A stretch of DNA of 40,637 bases, from assembly GCA_016873735.1 (NCBI GenBank), contig VGWD01000021.1, positions 1 through 40,637 on the forward strand. The letters are read 5' to 3'. Numbering within the stretch: the first letter of the stretch is position 1; every line of letters begins with the position of its first letter. The notes under the pieces are model-generated. The model saw only the letters and a program-made list of their open reading frames with translations, searched no databases and was not told the origin of the DNA. Shown in pieces: positions 17,196-25,177 of this stretch. The DNA comes from Ignavibacteria bacterium. Lineage in GTDB: Bacteria > Bacteroidota > Ignavibacteria > Kapaibacteriales > UBA961. Position numbers and translations under genes: made by a program.

Positions 17196-17515
17196 TCAAT
17201 TACTGATTTTGATGCCTACTATACCTGCGAGTACCAGAAATGCTGAGATCAATCTCCATATTCCGGCTGAATCACCGTAAAAAAATTGATGCCGATTGTC
17301 ATAGTTCCAACCGCTCCGATTCCGGTCCAAACCATGTATGCAGTGCCGATTGGAATGGTTTTTTGCGCCATCCATAGAAATGTAAAGCTCAATCCCATCG
17401 ATAGAATGGCAAGAATCATGCCCCATAGTCTCGAGGCAGGATATTGCATGAATTTCACTCCGATGTGCCATCCCATTTCTAAGATACCGGCAAGGCAGAG
17501 CAATATCCAATCCAT
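17196..17515 (-). pseudogene. SMR family efflux transporter, apparent frameshift
   Basis: This is a four-helix small multidrug resistance protein, closest in sequence feel to the Gdx/SugE (guanidinium exporter) branch. It has Glu13 in helix 1 (LEMGWHIGVKF) and the segment PIGTAYMVWTGIGAVGT. The first frame stops at 17249 after 88 residues. The missing fourth helix (LISAFLVLAGIVGIKIS) continues in another frame to a stop at 17196. The frame changes at seven As (17279-17285, seven Ts on the coding strand). One more T would restore a protein of about 106 residues, the normal family length. Sequencing error, slippage-based switching or real inactivation are all possible. It lies 73 bp upstream of mnmA on the same strand. 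Confidence 0.85.
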
Positions 17516-17545
17516 ATTCTATCCTGTTTTGACTAAAAATATGCT

Positions 17546-17553
17546 CAAAATTA
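17546..17553 (-). promoter_or_regulatory. Candidate -7 box of the SMR gene
   Basis: On the minus strand, TAATTTTG matches TAnnTTTG exactly, 30 bases before the SMR start codon. No convincing -33 TTG is visible at the usual distance. Confidence 0.35.
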
Positions 17554-17573
17554 CGTAAATGAGGGGTCTGAAA

Positions 17574-17587
17574 TGATGCTTGCATCA
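17574..17587. promoter_or_regulatory. Candidate operator palindrome upstream of the SMR gene
   Basis: TGATGC and GCATCA are separated by 2 bases, a perfect 6-bp-arm dyad about 20 bp upstream of the -7 box, where a repressor would block the promoter. No regulator gene is adjacent. The rest of 17516-17792 holds no recognisable gene or riboswitch. Confidence 0.3.
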
Positions 17588-17792
17588 CTTTGTACAGAGG
17601 ATTTTATGCCTTCAATCAGCGATTAAGATCTGATATATACATTCTGAATACGGCTTGATTAGTGCATAATCTCCATGCTGTCTGTAATCCGGGTAAACAT
17701 CATAAGAATTTTCGGGGAAAAATTCATGTATTTGTTTCCCTCTATTATTCGTAGTTTTATAATGTAAGTTCTTGATAAACATCTGACATTGC

Positions 17793-19607
17793 ATGAATTA
17801 TATACATGATTTCCATATCCCTGTCATGGGATTGTCTTTTTCGGTTGACACACCTTTGAAAGTTGCTCATTTTGGCATTTCTTCCGTTGTTTCCATCATG
17901 GAAGAAGATTTGTTGGAAATGATGAGGGAACATCATTCAAAAAAGAATGGAATTCCTTTTGAACCGATAGACAAGAAAGAGTTTGATTCCAGAGCCAAGC
18001 GTATCACAGCATATTGCAATGTTCTCGATCAATTGGTCACGAGAAATATAGAGCGCATTCGCAACCAGGAATTCACATTTGGTTCGGACATCGTCAAATA
18101 TTTCGAGTTATTGCCTGAGCTTTCTCCGGTTAAAGCTAAATACCGTGAAATGCTTCTATGTACGGATCAGGACAAGCGTTCAGCCCTTGAAGGAGATCTT
18201 AGAAAGGCGATTGTACCGGGATATATTGATGTGAACATCATGTCCAAGGTTGATAATCTTGGTGCTACAAAAACTGGCGAGCCACTTCCTGTTGAGCAAT
18301 CTGATGCATTGACGGCTCTTCGCGGATATGCTCAAAGTGTCCTAAATTCCTCCATTGTTTTTTCAGCCGGCTATAATCCACGTTTGTATAATTATATCGC
18401 TGCTTTTGAGGATTTTTATCCGAATGCAAATGGCATGCTGAAAAAGCGTGTGATTTTGAAAGTGAGTGATTATCGTAGTGCGGTTGTTCAAGGAAAGATA
18501 CTTGCTAAGAAAGGGATATGGGTATCGGAATTCCGAATTGAATCAGGTTTGAATTGCGGTGGACATGCTTTTGCAACAGATGGTTTACTGTGCGGACCCA
18601 TCTTGCAATCATTCAAGGAAAACAGGCACTCCATGCGAGAGGAATTGTTTGCTTTGTGCAATGCCTCACTCGAAGCTACAGGAAGAATAACCTTTTCGGA
18701 TCTTCCAATGCAAAGAATCACCTATCAAGGTGGAATTGGAACGGCCCATGAACAACAGTTTCTGATTGATTTTTATGAATTGGACGGCACGGGATGGGGA
18801 AGCCCATTCTTGCTTGTTCCCGAAGCAACCAATGTGGATGATTCCACTCTCAATGCACTGGCCACTGCCGAGCCGGATGATTATTATCTAAGTGGCGCTT
18901 CGCCTCTTGGCATACCATTCAATCACTTCAGAAAAAGTGGATCTCAAAAATTGCGTGATGATCGTGTGGCTGCCGGAAAACCCGGAAATCCATGCGTCAA
19001 GAAACTTCTTATTTCCAATACGGAATATACGCAAGAGCCCATTTGCACATCCTCAATAAAGTATCAGCGATTGAAGCTCGATGAATTGAAGCAAGCAGGG
19101 TTGCCGGAAGAAGAATATAAAAAGAGATTTGCGGCAGTCGTTGAAAAGGATTGTTTGTGCACCGGTCTTGGCACTACGGCGCTATTGAAAAATGACATTG
19201 TGAACAAGCAACATAAGCCCGAGGGTGTGATCATTTGTCCGGGTCCGAATCTAGCTTATTTTTCAGGTACAATCACATTGGCACAGATGATCGACCATAT
19301 TTATGGTCGGACAAATGTGAGAAATTCCGTTGAACGAGCATCGCTCTTCGTCAATGAGCTTGTATTATATGTGAAATATCTACACAAAGAGATTGACCGC
19401 AATGCTTTGACGCTAAATCAGAATACATTCAGAACATTGAATGCTTTCAAGACAAATCTTCTTTCCGGCATTGAGTATTACAAAAGCATTAATGCAGACT
19501 TTTTGAAGAATTGCACCTATGAATGTCCGGACATGATTGCAGATCTTGAACGATATGCCAAAGATGTTCTGGCCATAGAAATTCCATCACTTGTCATTGC
19601 ATCCTGA
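17793..19607 (+). CDS. Conserved-looking protein of unknown function (604 aa)
   Basis: No family is recognised with confidence. It is a long soluble protein with no signal peptide or membrane helix, and normal codon use for the window. Cysteines are clustered in suggestive contexts: Cys255 (GLNCGGHAF), Cys267, Cys401 (NPCVKK), Cys418, Cys454 and Cys456 (KDCLCTGLG), Cys482 (ICPGP), Cys574 and Cys578. The stretch about 218-350 runs KVSDYRSAVVQGK, then YQGGIGTAHE, then GTGWGSPFLL. It resembles the second half of an FMN-binding TIM barrel such as nitronate monooxygenase or glutamate synthase. A flavin and/or iron-sulphur enzyme is therefore a reasonable guess, not a call. Its stop abuts that of the convergent serine hydrolase gene (TGATCA). 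Confidence 0.85.
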   Translation: MNYIHDFHIPVMGLSFSVDTPLKVAHFGISSVVSIMEEDLLEMMREHHSKKNGIPFEPIDKKEFDSRAKRITAYCNVLDQLVTRNIERIRNQEFTFGSDIVKYFELLPELSPVKAKYREMLLCTDQDKRSALEGDLRKAIVPGYIDVNIMSKVDNLGATKTGEPLPVEQSDALTALRGYAQSVLNSSIVFSAGYNPRLYNYIAAFEDFYPNANGMLKKRVILKVSDYRSAVVQGKILAKKGIWVSEFRIESGLNCGGHAFATDGLLCGPILQSFKENRHSMREELFALCNASLEATGRITFSDLPMQRITYQGGIGTAHEQQFLIDFYELDGTGWGSPFLLVPEATNVDDSTLNALATAEPDDYYLSGASPLGIPFNHFRKSGSQKLRDDRVAAGKPGNPCVKKLLISNTEYTQEPICTSSIKYQRLKLDELKQAGLPEEEYKKRFAAVVEKDCLCTGLGTTALLKNDIVNKQHKPEGVIICPGPNLAYFSGTITLAQMIDHIYGRTNVRNSVERASLFVNELVLYVKYLHKEIDRNALTLNQNTFRTLNAFKTNLLSGIEYYKSINADFLKNCTYECPDMIADLERYAKDVLAIEIPSLVIAS

Positions 19608-20909
19608 TCACTTCTTTACTATCAATTGATTGATATTACCTTTTGTTGATGAAATCACCACATTATAGACCCCAATGGGGAATTGTGCCACATTGATGGG
19701 GTCTTGATTGTATTGCATGTGCATGCTTCTTCCATTCATGTCATAAACTGCGATGCGATTGATATCCGTTCTCAATGATGTGAATCGTATCATGTCATCA
19801 TGCATCACGAGAGGTTCTACTTCAGAAATCATCGTTTCTTCCTCAGAAGTGGCTCTGCAAGCCACATCCATGGTTAACTTCCACAGATCGCTCATATAGA
19901 AATTCGGAACATATCCGAGAGAATCGGGTGCTTGACCCATGCGTATCATAACAAGATCATGTTCTTTGGAGAATGAAACGAATTGACCGTTCTTACCCAT
20001 ACCTGATATTGCATCTTCCGGTGCTTCTTTCGCTAAATTCCCATTAAAGAAAAATTGGAATCCTGGAAGCATATATCCACCCTGACCGTTGAGCCACCAC
20101 AAATATCCATATGAGGGATTCAACACTTGAGAGCGCGTGATGCTTGCATTATAATACTCTCGATCTTTGATGATGGTATCCTTATTCCAAATTCCATTAT
20201 TGAGCATCATCAATCCAAAGCGAGCCATTGATCGTGGAGTACTGAAATATACATTGTTGAAGCCAAGCTTGAGCCAAGAGCCGGTCATCCCGATTTTTGT
20301 TTTGAGTGTGGTTGTCGTAAACGCATTGAGAGTTTGACCGGTGGCTTTTGTAAGAACTTCTTCCAATAATGTATAAGGTGCATTGTGATATGACCATCGA
20401 GTGCCCGGATCGGCAAGATAGGTAAGGCATGTATCATCGGTGCAATCGAGATCAATCCCTTCATCATTTAATCCGGTGGTCATGGTAAGTTGATTCTTGA
20501 TCGTGATGAGATCTTCCTTTTCCTTTGGCGTGGAAGTCCACCCAGAACCAAGATATGTTGAAGTCTTGTCTTCAATCGAAAGTAATTTTTCTTCTTGTGC
20601 CTTTCCTATCAATACCGAAGTAAGAGTTTTGCCGGCTGATGCCCAATACCATGCACTATCTTTTGTGAAAGTCCCGAAATATTTTTCAAGAACAATCCTG
20701 CCTTTATAGAGAAGTAAATACCCTTTTGTATTGGAACGTTCAAGATATTCATACAAAGCCGGAGTTTTTTCAGTACACCATCCCAGAGTGATTGCTGAGA
20801 GTGTGTCCCATTGCAATTGAGGATTCAAGGGGGGGAAATATCTCTGAGCTTGTACTTTAGCATTAGAAAAAATAACCAACAATGAGAGAGTGACAAGCAG
20901 TGCTCGCAT
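19608..20909 (-). CDS. Secreted serine hydrolase (beta-lactamase fold) with T9SS-like tail
   Basis: This is a class C beta-lactamase/DD-peptidase-like hydrolase. A signal peptide is followed by a catalytic domain with SAGK (nucleophile Ser and Lys, about 91-94), YHN (about 174-176) and a third glycine-rich motif GMGKNGQ. The last 65 residues (YDMNGR, FPIGVYNVVI, ending in LIVKK) look like a T9SS type A sorting domain, so the enzyme is probably secreted or surface-attached. The natural substrate is unknown; family members include esterases and peptidases. GGAG at 20917-20920 lies 7 bases before the ATG at 20909 and only 4 before the ATG at 20912, so 20909 is chosen. Confidence 0.87.
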   Translation of the reverse strand: MRALLVTLSLLVIFSNAKVQAQRYFPPLNPQLQWDTLSAITLGWCTEKTPALYEYLERSNTKGYLLLYKGRIVLEKYFGTFTKDSAWYWASAGKTLTSVLIGKAQEEKLLSIEDKTSTYLGSGWTSTPKEKEDLITIKNQLTMTTGLNDEGIDLDCTDDTCLTYLADPGTRWSYHNAPYTLLEEVLTKATGQTLNAFTTTTLKTKIGMTGSWLKLGFNNVYFSTPRSMARFGLMMLNNGIWNKDTIIKDREYYNASITRSQVLNPSYGYLWWLNGQGGYMLPGFQFFFNGNLAKEAPEDAISGMGKNGQFVSFSKEHDLVMIRMGQAPDSLGYVPNFYMSDLWKLTMDVACRATSEEETMISEVEPLVMHDDMIRFTSLRTDINRIAVYDMNGRSMHMQYNQDPINVAQFPIGVYNVVISSTKGNINQLIVKK

Positions 20910-20933
20910 CATGTTACTCCAAATGATGAACTG

Positions 20934-20969
20934 AAAAAAATGGAATAGTAGTTAAACACTAATTCCATT
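20934..20969 (-). terminator. Second, weaker terminator-like hairpin
   Basis: On the minus strand an 8-bp AT-rich stem (20969-20962 with 20946-20939) runs into seven Ts (20940-20934, two of them in the stem). It lies between the strong terminator of the receptor gene and the serine hydrolase ribosome-binding site. It could be a backup terminator or an attenuator for the hydrolase. Confidence 0.35.
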
Positions 20970-20996
20970 CATTGGTTTAACATCAATAGCCATGCC

Positions 20997-21029
20997 AAAA
21001 AAAAAGCCTCTCATGTTTCCATGAGAGGC
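20997..21029 (-). terminator. Strong intrinsic terminator of the TonB receptor gene
   Basis: A perfect 10-bp GC-containing stem (21029-21020 with 21015-21006) with a 4-base loop is followed by nine Ts (21005-20997) on the minus strand, 23 bp after the receptor stop codon. Confidence 0.95.
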
Positions 21030-21051
21030 CATTTTCAACATCGAGATTTCA

Positions 21052-24000
21052 TCAGAAAGAATATCTGATACCCAATTGCATTTGCATACGGGAGAGCAAA
21101 TCGGAATACTGATATGCATTTTCTCTGTCTCTGTAACTGAAAAGAGGAGTACCTACGGGCAATGCAGCACCATTTGCACCAAATGTATTGCCTGTTCTTG
21201 CCAATCCCTCAAAGCGAAGCATCTGATCACTCTGATTTGGTACAAAGCGATAGGCATTGGAACCAAGATTGATGATGTCCAGGGATACTTCAAGATTATG
21301 TCCATTTGCAAAAGGATTGCGAATATCTGCGGCGATCCGAAGATCAATGCGATTATTCCATGGCTCGCGAGCAACATTACGTTCAATGATTGTTCCACGA
21401 GCAGCTTGTAATGCCTCATCATTTGTGATGAAGCGATCAAGTGCATCATATGTGGCATCAGTGGCACGAGAGGTGCCGGTTATGAGTGCGATATCATTTT
21501 TGTCTTTTGGCACATAGATCAAATCATTGCTTGTTTGTCCATCGGCATTAAGGTCGCCATCATAAACATAAGAGAATGGTTGGCCTGAACGACCTTCATA
21601 GAACAATGATGCCTTGAGTGACACTTCAGGAATCAATTCAATGCGATAAGCAGCGGATGCAATCAAGCGATGAGGAATGTCAAAATAAGAACGTGAGAGC
21701 GTTGGAGTATTTGGATTGTCTTGGATATAATTAAATCTCCACTGAGACACAGCTTGTGATGACAAACCGGAATTGATGTCATAAGAAGCTGAGTGAGTAT
21801 ATGCGGCCATAAGATCCAGACCTGCTTTCCAGGATTTTTGCAATTGCACGGACATATTATAAGAATAGCCCATATCTGTATTGCTGAGCAAAATGACATT
21901 GGTGAAACCTTTTCTACCGTCATGGAAGCGAGCGGTTGTATTGCGGCCATTGTAAATGCCGAATACTCCGCGATTGCCTGGCAATTGTGTACCGAATTGT
22001 GTTGTGTCTCGTCGATCGCCCAGATTCAAGTCGGAGTAGAAGATTTCATTCAGATTCTTTGTGTACATACCATCGACCGTAAGGATGATGTCTTCAGGCA
22101 ATTTATAGTCAAATCCCAAATTCATGCGAAATGTCTGAGGCATTTTGAAATCATTTCCTGTGAGATTCAACTCTGTAGTTGATGCAACTTTTGTGGTATC
22201 CTTTAAATTCTGAGACAAAGAATTTGCGATGGTTGGATTGAAACGAACGGTATCGGAACCTGCTGTAGCAAGTGACAAACGTGCGATTTCCACACCGGTG
22301 TTTCCATAATGATTGGAGATCCAAACAAAAGGAACGCGGCCCGTGAAAATACCCGCGCCACCACGCACTTGCAATGATTGATCACCATTCACATCCCAGT
22401 TGAAACCAACTCTTGGGGAGAACAATAATGCTGACTTAGGCATCTCGGACGTTTTCCATCCAAGTGTTCTTGTTGAATCATTTTTATATGAAATGGATCC
22501 ATTTCCATTGGATGCCACGCCAACTGTTGCAGTATTGACAAATGCATTTTCAGCTTTGAAATTATATGATGGAGCATCGGGAAACACAGGGACATCCACG
22601 CGCAAACCCACATTGACTTTGAAATTATCTGATACTTTGATGTCATCTTGAATATATGCACCTAATTGCATCGCTGAAAACTGAGCTGCCCAATCATTTG
22701 CAAATCCCGGACGAGCAAAAGACATACTGACGGATGCCGCATTTCCAAGCACGAAATCAGAATAGGAATTGAAACGATATGTTCCATAGGCGTCACGGAT
22801 GAAGAGATTTCTGAAAGAGAAAATTTCATTTTGTGTTCCGATTGTCAAGGTGTGATTCTCATTCAAACTCATTGTAAAGTTATCAGTGATTTCAATCACA
22901 TCTTGATCGAGTTTATTCAAGTTTGAAAATTCTTCGGATCCGAATTGAATACCGACACCTTGACCCATGCTGGGATCATTGACCGTGATGGCTGAGAATG
23001 GCTTGCCGGTAACTTCACGGAAATCACGAATTCTAGTATATCCCACGATCAATTCATTGTGCATGTCATTCCCCAATGAAGAATTGAGTTCGAGCACGGT
23101 TGAATTCTGTGAATTATTGAATCGATAATTTCTGTCGCTAAAACGCAAACTTGTGACCGTGTTGCTATAATTGTCATCATAAGCACTCACATAATTGTTC
23201 CGGAAGGTGAGTCGATTATTGTCATCAATATTCCAATCCAAACGAGCAAATACTTTTGTAGAAGGACGTGTGATTTCAAAACCGGTCAATTGTCCCGGAG
23301 CATATCCATATTTTGAAGTCAAATGAGAAGAAACCAATTGTGCGATTGAATCAATTTGCTTGGATCTTGTATTCTGAGTCAATGCCACATTGTCAACCGG
23401 TTGCACCCGGGATGTGAATTCTGCATTTGCAAAGAAAAACAGTTTGTCAGGAATGATAGGGCCACCGACTCTCACACCGGTTTGCAATTCATTGAAATTG
23501 GAAAATGTGGTTGTGATGGTTGTATCCTTCGTTAGCGGATCAAGGAGATTATTATTCGCAATGTTCTTTCTGGTGATTGTCAAATCGCTAATCATTGATT
23601 GACTTCTCGTGAACCAGTAAGCGGAACCTTCGAATTTATTTGTACCGGATCTTGTGATTGCGTTCACACCACCTCCGGTAAATCTTCCTTGGCGTACATC
23701 ATAGGGAGCAACCAATACTTGGAATTCCTCAATCGCATCCAGCGAGACGGGATTTGTATTGGCTTGCCCGCCGGGTGTGCCTGCGCTGCCTAATCCGAAC
23801 AGATCTGTATAATTTGAACCATCGATTTGGATATTATTATAGCGATTGTTTCTACCTGCAACGGAAACACCGGCACCTGTTGAAACTACTTGAGGGGTAA
23901 ATTTTGCAAAATCTTGAAAAGAACGAGAAATGGTGGGGAAATTATTCAATTGCTCTTTGGACACATTCGTTTGAGCTCCTGTTCTGGATGCTCCGAATAC

Positions 24001-24405
24001 TCCTTTTTGAGCCATGACAGTGACTTCATCCGTGGAAATTGCTTTCTCGGACAATACCATGCTAATTTTTAGGTTTTGACCAAGCTTTACAAATTGATTT
24101 GATAATGATGATTCACCATATCCAACTGCGGATGCCTTTATCGTATATGGGCCGCCCACGCGAACATTGTTAATGGTGAATGTTCCATTTGATTTTGCAT
24201 TAGCGCCAAATCGAGTTCCTGTGGGGATATGGATCGCAATGATTTTTGCTCCCGCCACAATGCCTCCATTCGCCGCTCTGACCGTTCCGGTGATTCCACC
24301 GCTGGTAACGCCTTGAGCATGCATGGCAGCCGGCATGATGATTGTGCAATACACACCCAAACCCATGATGGCAGTTACACAAAGTGAAAGTACTGAATGT
24401 CTCAT
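21052..24405 (-). CDS. TonB-dependent receptor, Oar-like
   Basis: This is a large outer-membrane receptor of 1117 residues. Order of parts: a signal peptide ending in MHAQ (about residue 31), a carboxypeptidase-regulatory-like beta-sandwich (about 36-125, with GTVRAANGGIVAGAKI and YTIKASAVGY), a plug domain (about 130-270), and a long beta-barrel ending in the canonical terminal Phe (GIRYSF). The plug contains AGRNNRYNNIQIDGSNYTD, as in Oar-family proteins from Myxococcus and Bacteroidota. The ligand is unknown. AAGGAG 4 bases before the ATG at 24405 and the signal peptide fix the start; an upstream in-frame codon at 24510 is rejected. Transcription ends at a strong terminator. Confidence 0.93.
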   Translation of the reverse strand: MRHSVLSLCVTAIMGLGVYCTIIMPAAMHAQGVTSGGITGTVRAANGGIVAGAKIIAIHIPTGTRFGANAKSNGTFTINNVRVGGPYTIKASAVGYGESSLSNQFVKLGQNLKISMVLSEKAISTDEVTVMAQKGVFGASRTGAQTNVSKEQLNNFPTISRSFQDFAKFTPQVVSTGAGVSVAGRNNRYNNIQIDGSNYTDLFGLGSAGTPGGQANTNPVSLDAIEEFQVLVAPYDVRQGRFTGGGVNAITRSGTNKFEGSAYWFTRSQSMISDLTITRKNIANNNLLDPLTKDTTITTTFSNFNELQTGVRVGGPIIPDKLFFFANAEFTSRVQPVDNVALTQNTRSKQIDSIAQLVSSHLTSKYGYAPGQLTGFEITRPSTKVFARLDWNIDDNNRLTFRNNYVSAYDDNYSNTVTSLRFSDRNYRFNNSQNSTVLELNSSLGNDMHNELIVGYTRIRDFREVTGKPFSAITVNDPSMGQGVGIQFGSEEFSNLNKLDQDVIEITDNFTMSLNENHTLTIGTQNEIFSFRNLFIRDAYGTYRFNSYSDFVLGNAASVSMSFARPGFANDWAAQFSAMQLGAYIQDDIKVSDNFKVNVGLRVDVPVFPDAPSYNFKAENAFVNTATVGVASNGNGSISYKNDSTRTLGWKTSEMPKSALLFSPRVGFNWDVNGDQSLQVRGGAGIFTGRVPFVWISNHYGNTGVEIARLSLATAGSDTVRFNPTIANSLSQNLKDTTKVASTTELNLTGNDFKMPQTFRMNLGFDYKLPEDIILTVDGMYTKNLNEIFYSDLNLGDRRDTTQFGTQLPGNRGVFGIYNGRNTTARFHDGRKGFTNVILLSNTDMGYSYNMSVQLQKSWKAGLDLMAAYTHSASYDINSGLSSQAVSQWRFNYIQDNPNTPTLSRSYFDIPHRLIASAAYRIELIPEVSLKASLFYEGRSGQPFSYVYDGDLNADGQTSNDLIYVPKDKNDIALITGTSRATDATYDALDRFITNDEALQAARGTIIERNVAREPWNNRIDLRIAADIRNPFANGHNLEVSLDIINLGSNAYRFVPNQSDQMLRFEGLARTGNTFGANGAALPVGTPLFSYRDRENAYQYSDLLSRMQMQLGIRYSF

Positions 24406-24409
24406 AACA

Positions 24410-24415
24410 CTCCTT
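24410..24415 (-). promoter_or_regulatory. Ribosome-binding site deciding the receptor start
   Basis: AAGGAG on the minus strand is followed by GTGTT/ATG spacing to the ATG at 24405. It is one of the clearest Shine-Dalgarno sequences in the window and supports the internal start over the 35-residue-longer frame. Confidence 0.7.
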
Positions 24416-24517
24416 GAAATGTGAAGTTCAAGCCAAGAATATGGCAAGAACGATAAAAAAACATTATATGATTTGTCTGCGAATTGAATAGCAAACTGTG
24501 ATTTTTCCATGATGAAA

Positions 24518-24541
24518 ACATATTACCAAGTGGTAATATGT
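24518..24541. repeat. 24-bp palindrome between PAP2 and receptor genes
   Basis: Perfect 11-bp arms (24518-24528 and 24531-24541) flank a 2-base centre. It begins at the last base of the PAP2 stop codon and lies 113-136 bp upstream of the receptor start. Read leftwards it is followed by a few Ts, so it may be a weak terminator of the PAP2 gene. Its high symmetry also fits an operator for the receptor gene. Confidence 0.8.
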
Positions 24542-25092
24542 CAACTATTTGCAGTAGATATCGAGAATCGCCTAAGCATCATTGCTGTGAACAATCCGAA
24601 CCCTGCTCCAATGAGAAGGCCACCAAGAACATCAAGCGGATAATGTACGCCTACATATATTCTTGAATAGCTCACAAGCAATGCAAACACTAAAATCCAA
24701 AGTCTCATGTGTGGAAACATGATGCCTATGAACATCGCCAGGCATCCATTATTGATTGCATGAGTTGATGGAAATGATTGGCCTGGACCGCAAGGAATGA
24801 GCAAACGAATCGTTGCTTCCTGTCTGCAGGGTCTTTCACGATTCACTATCGGCTTCAACACATGTGTCGAGAACTGATCTGTGATGCCAAGCGTCAGTGC
24901 CAATGCCATAAGCGCAATGATGCCTTGCTTTTTATATGTGAAACCGATAAACAAAGCCAAGATGGCATAAATCGGCCAGGTATGACGGATTGATGTAAGG
25001 AATATAAAGAGGTGATCAGTCGGTGGTGAGGTCAGTATTCCATTCAACACTTGAAACAAAGCTGAGTCAATATGCATGATGACATTCTGCAT
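24541..25092 (-). CDS. PAP2 family phosphatase
   Basis: This is a membrane phosphatase of about 183 residues with the complete three-part PAP2 signature: KPIVNRERP (Lys80 to Pro88), PSTH at 108-111, and S-R-I-Y-V-G-V-H-Y-P-L-D with Arg144, His150 and Asp154. Family members remove phosphate from lipid phosphates such as undecaprenyl pyrophosphate or phosphatidate. Here the long hydrophobic helices and the short length suggest an undecaprenyl-diphosphatase-like enzyme, but this is not certain. Starts at 25125 (GTG), 25092 (ATG) and 25077 (ATG) are possible; 25092 is chosen. It lies 85 bp after the BatA-like gene on the same strand. Confidence 0.9.
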   Translation of the reverse strand: MQNVIMHIDSALFQVLNGILTSPPTDHLFIFLTSIRHTWPIYAILALFIGFTYKKQGIIALMALALTLGITDQFSTHVLKPIVNRERPCRQEATIRLLIPCGPGQSFPSTHAINNGCLAMFIGIMFPHMRLWILVFALLVSYSRIYVGVHYPLDVLGGLLIGAGFGLFTAMMLRRFSISTANS

Positions 25093-25177
25093 GAAATAAC
25101 CCGAATGGAACTGAATTGAATGCACTGCAATTTGATGCTTTTTTGCGGTAAATCAAGAATTGAGTTTTCCACAATTA

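Noticed and set aside
17516-17792. Guanidine riboswitch upstream of the SMR gene
   Set aside because: No paired ACGR hairpins or other guanidine aptamer hallmarks could be found; only a short dyad is present.
17612-17794. 60-codon frame on the minus strand before the 604-aa gene
   Set aside because: It has no ribosome-binding site, signal or domain and lies in a promoter region; it looks like chance.
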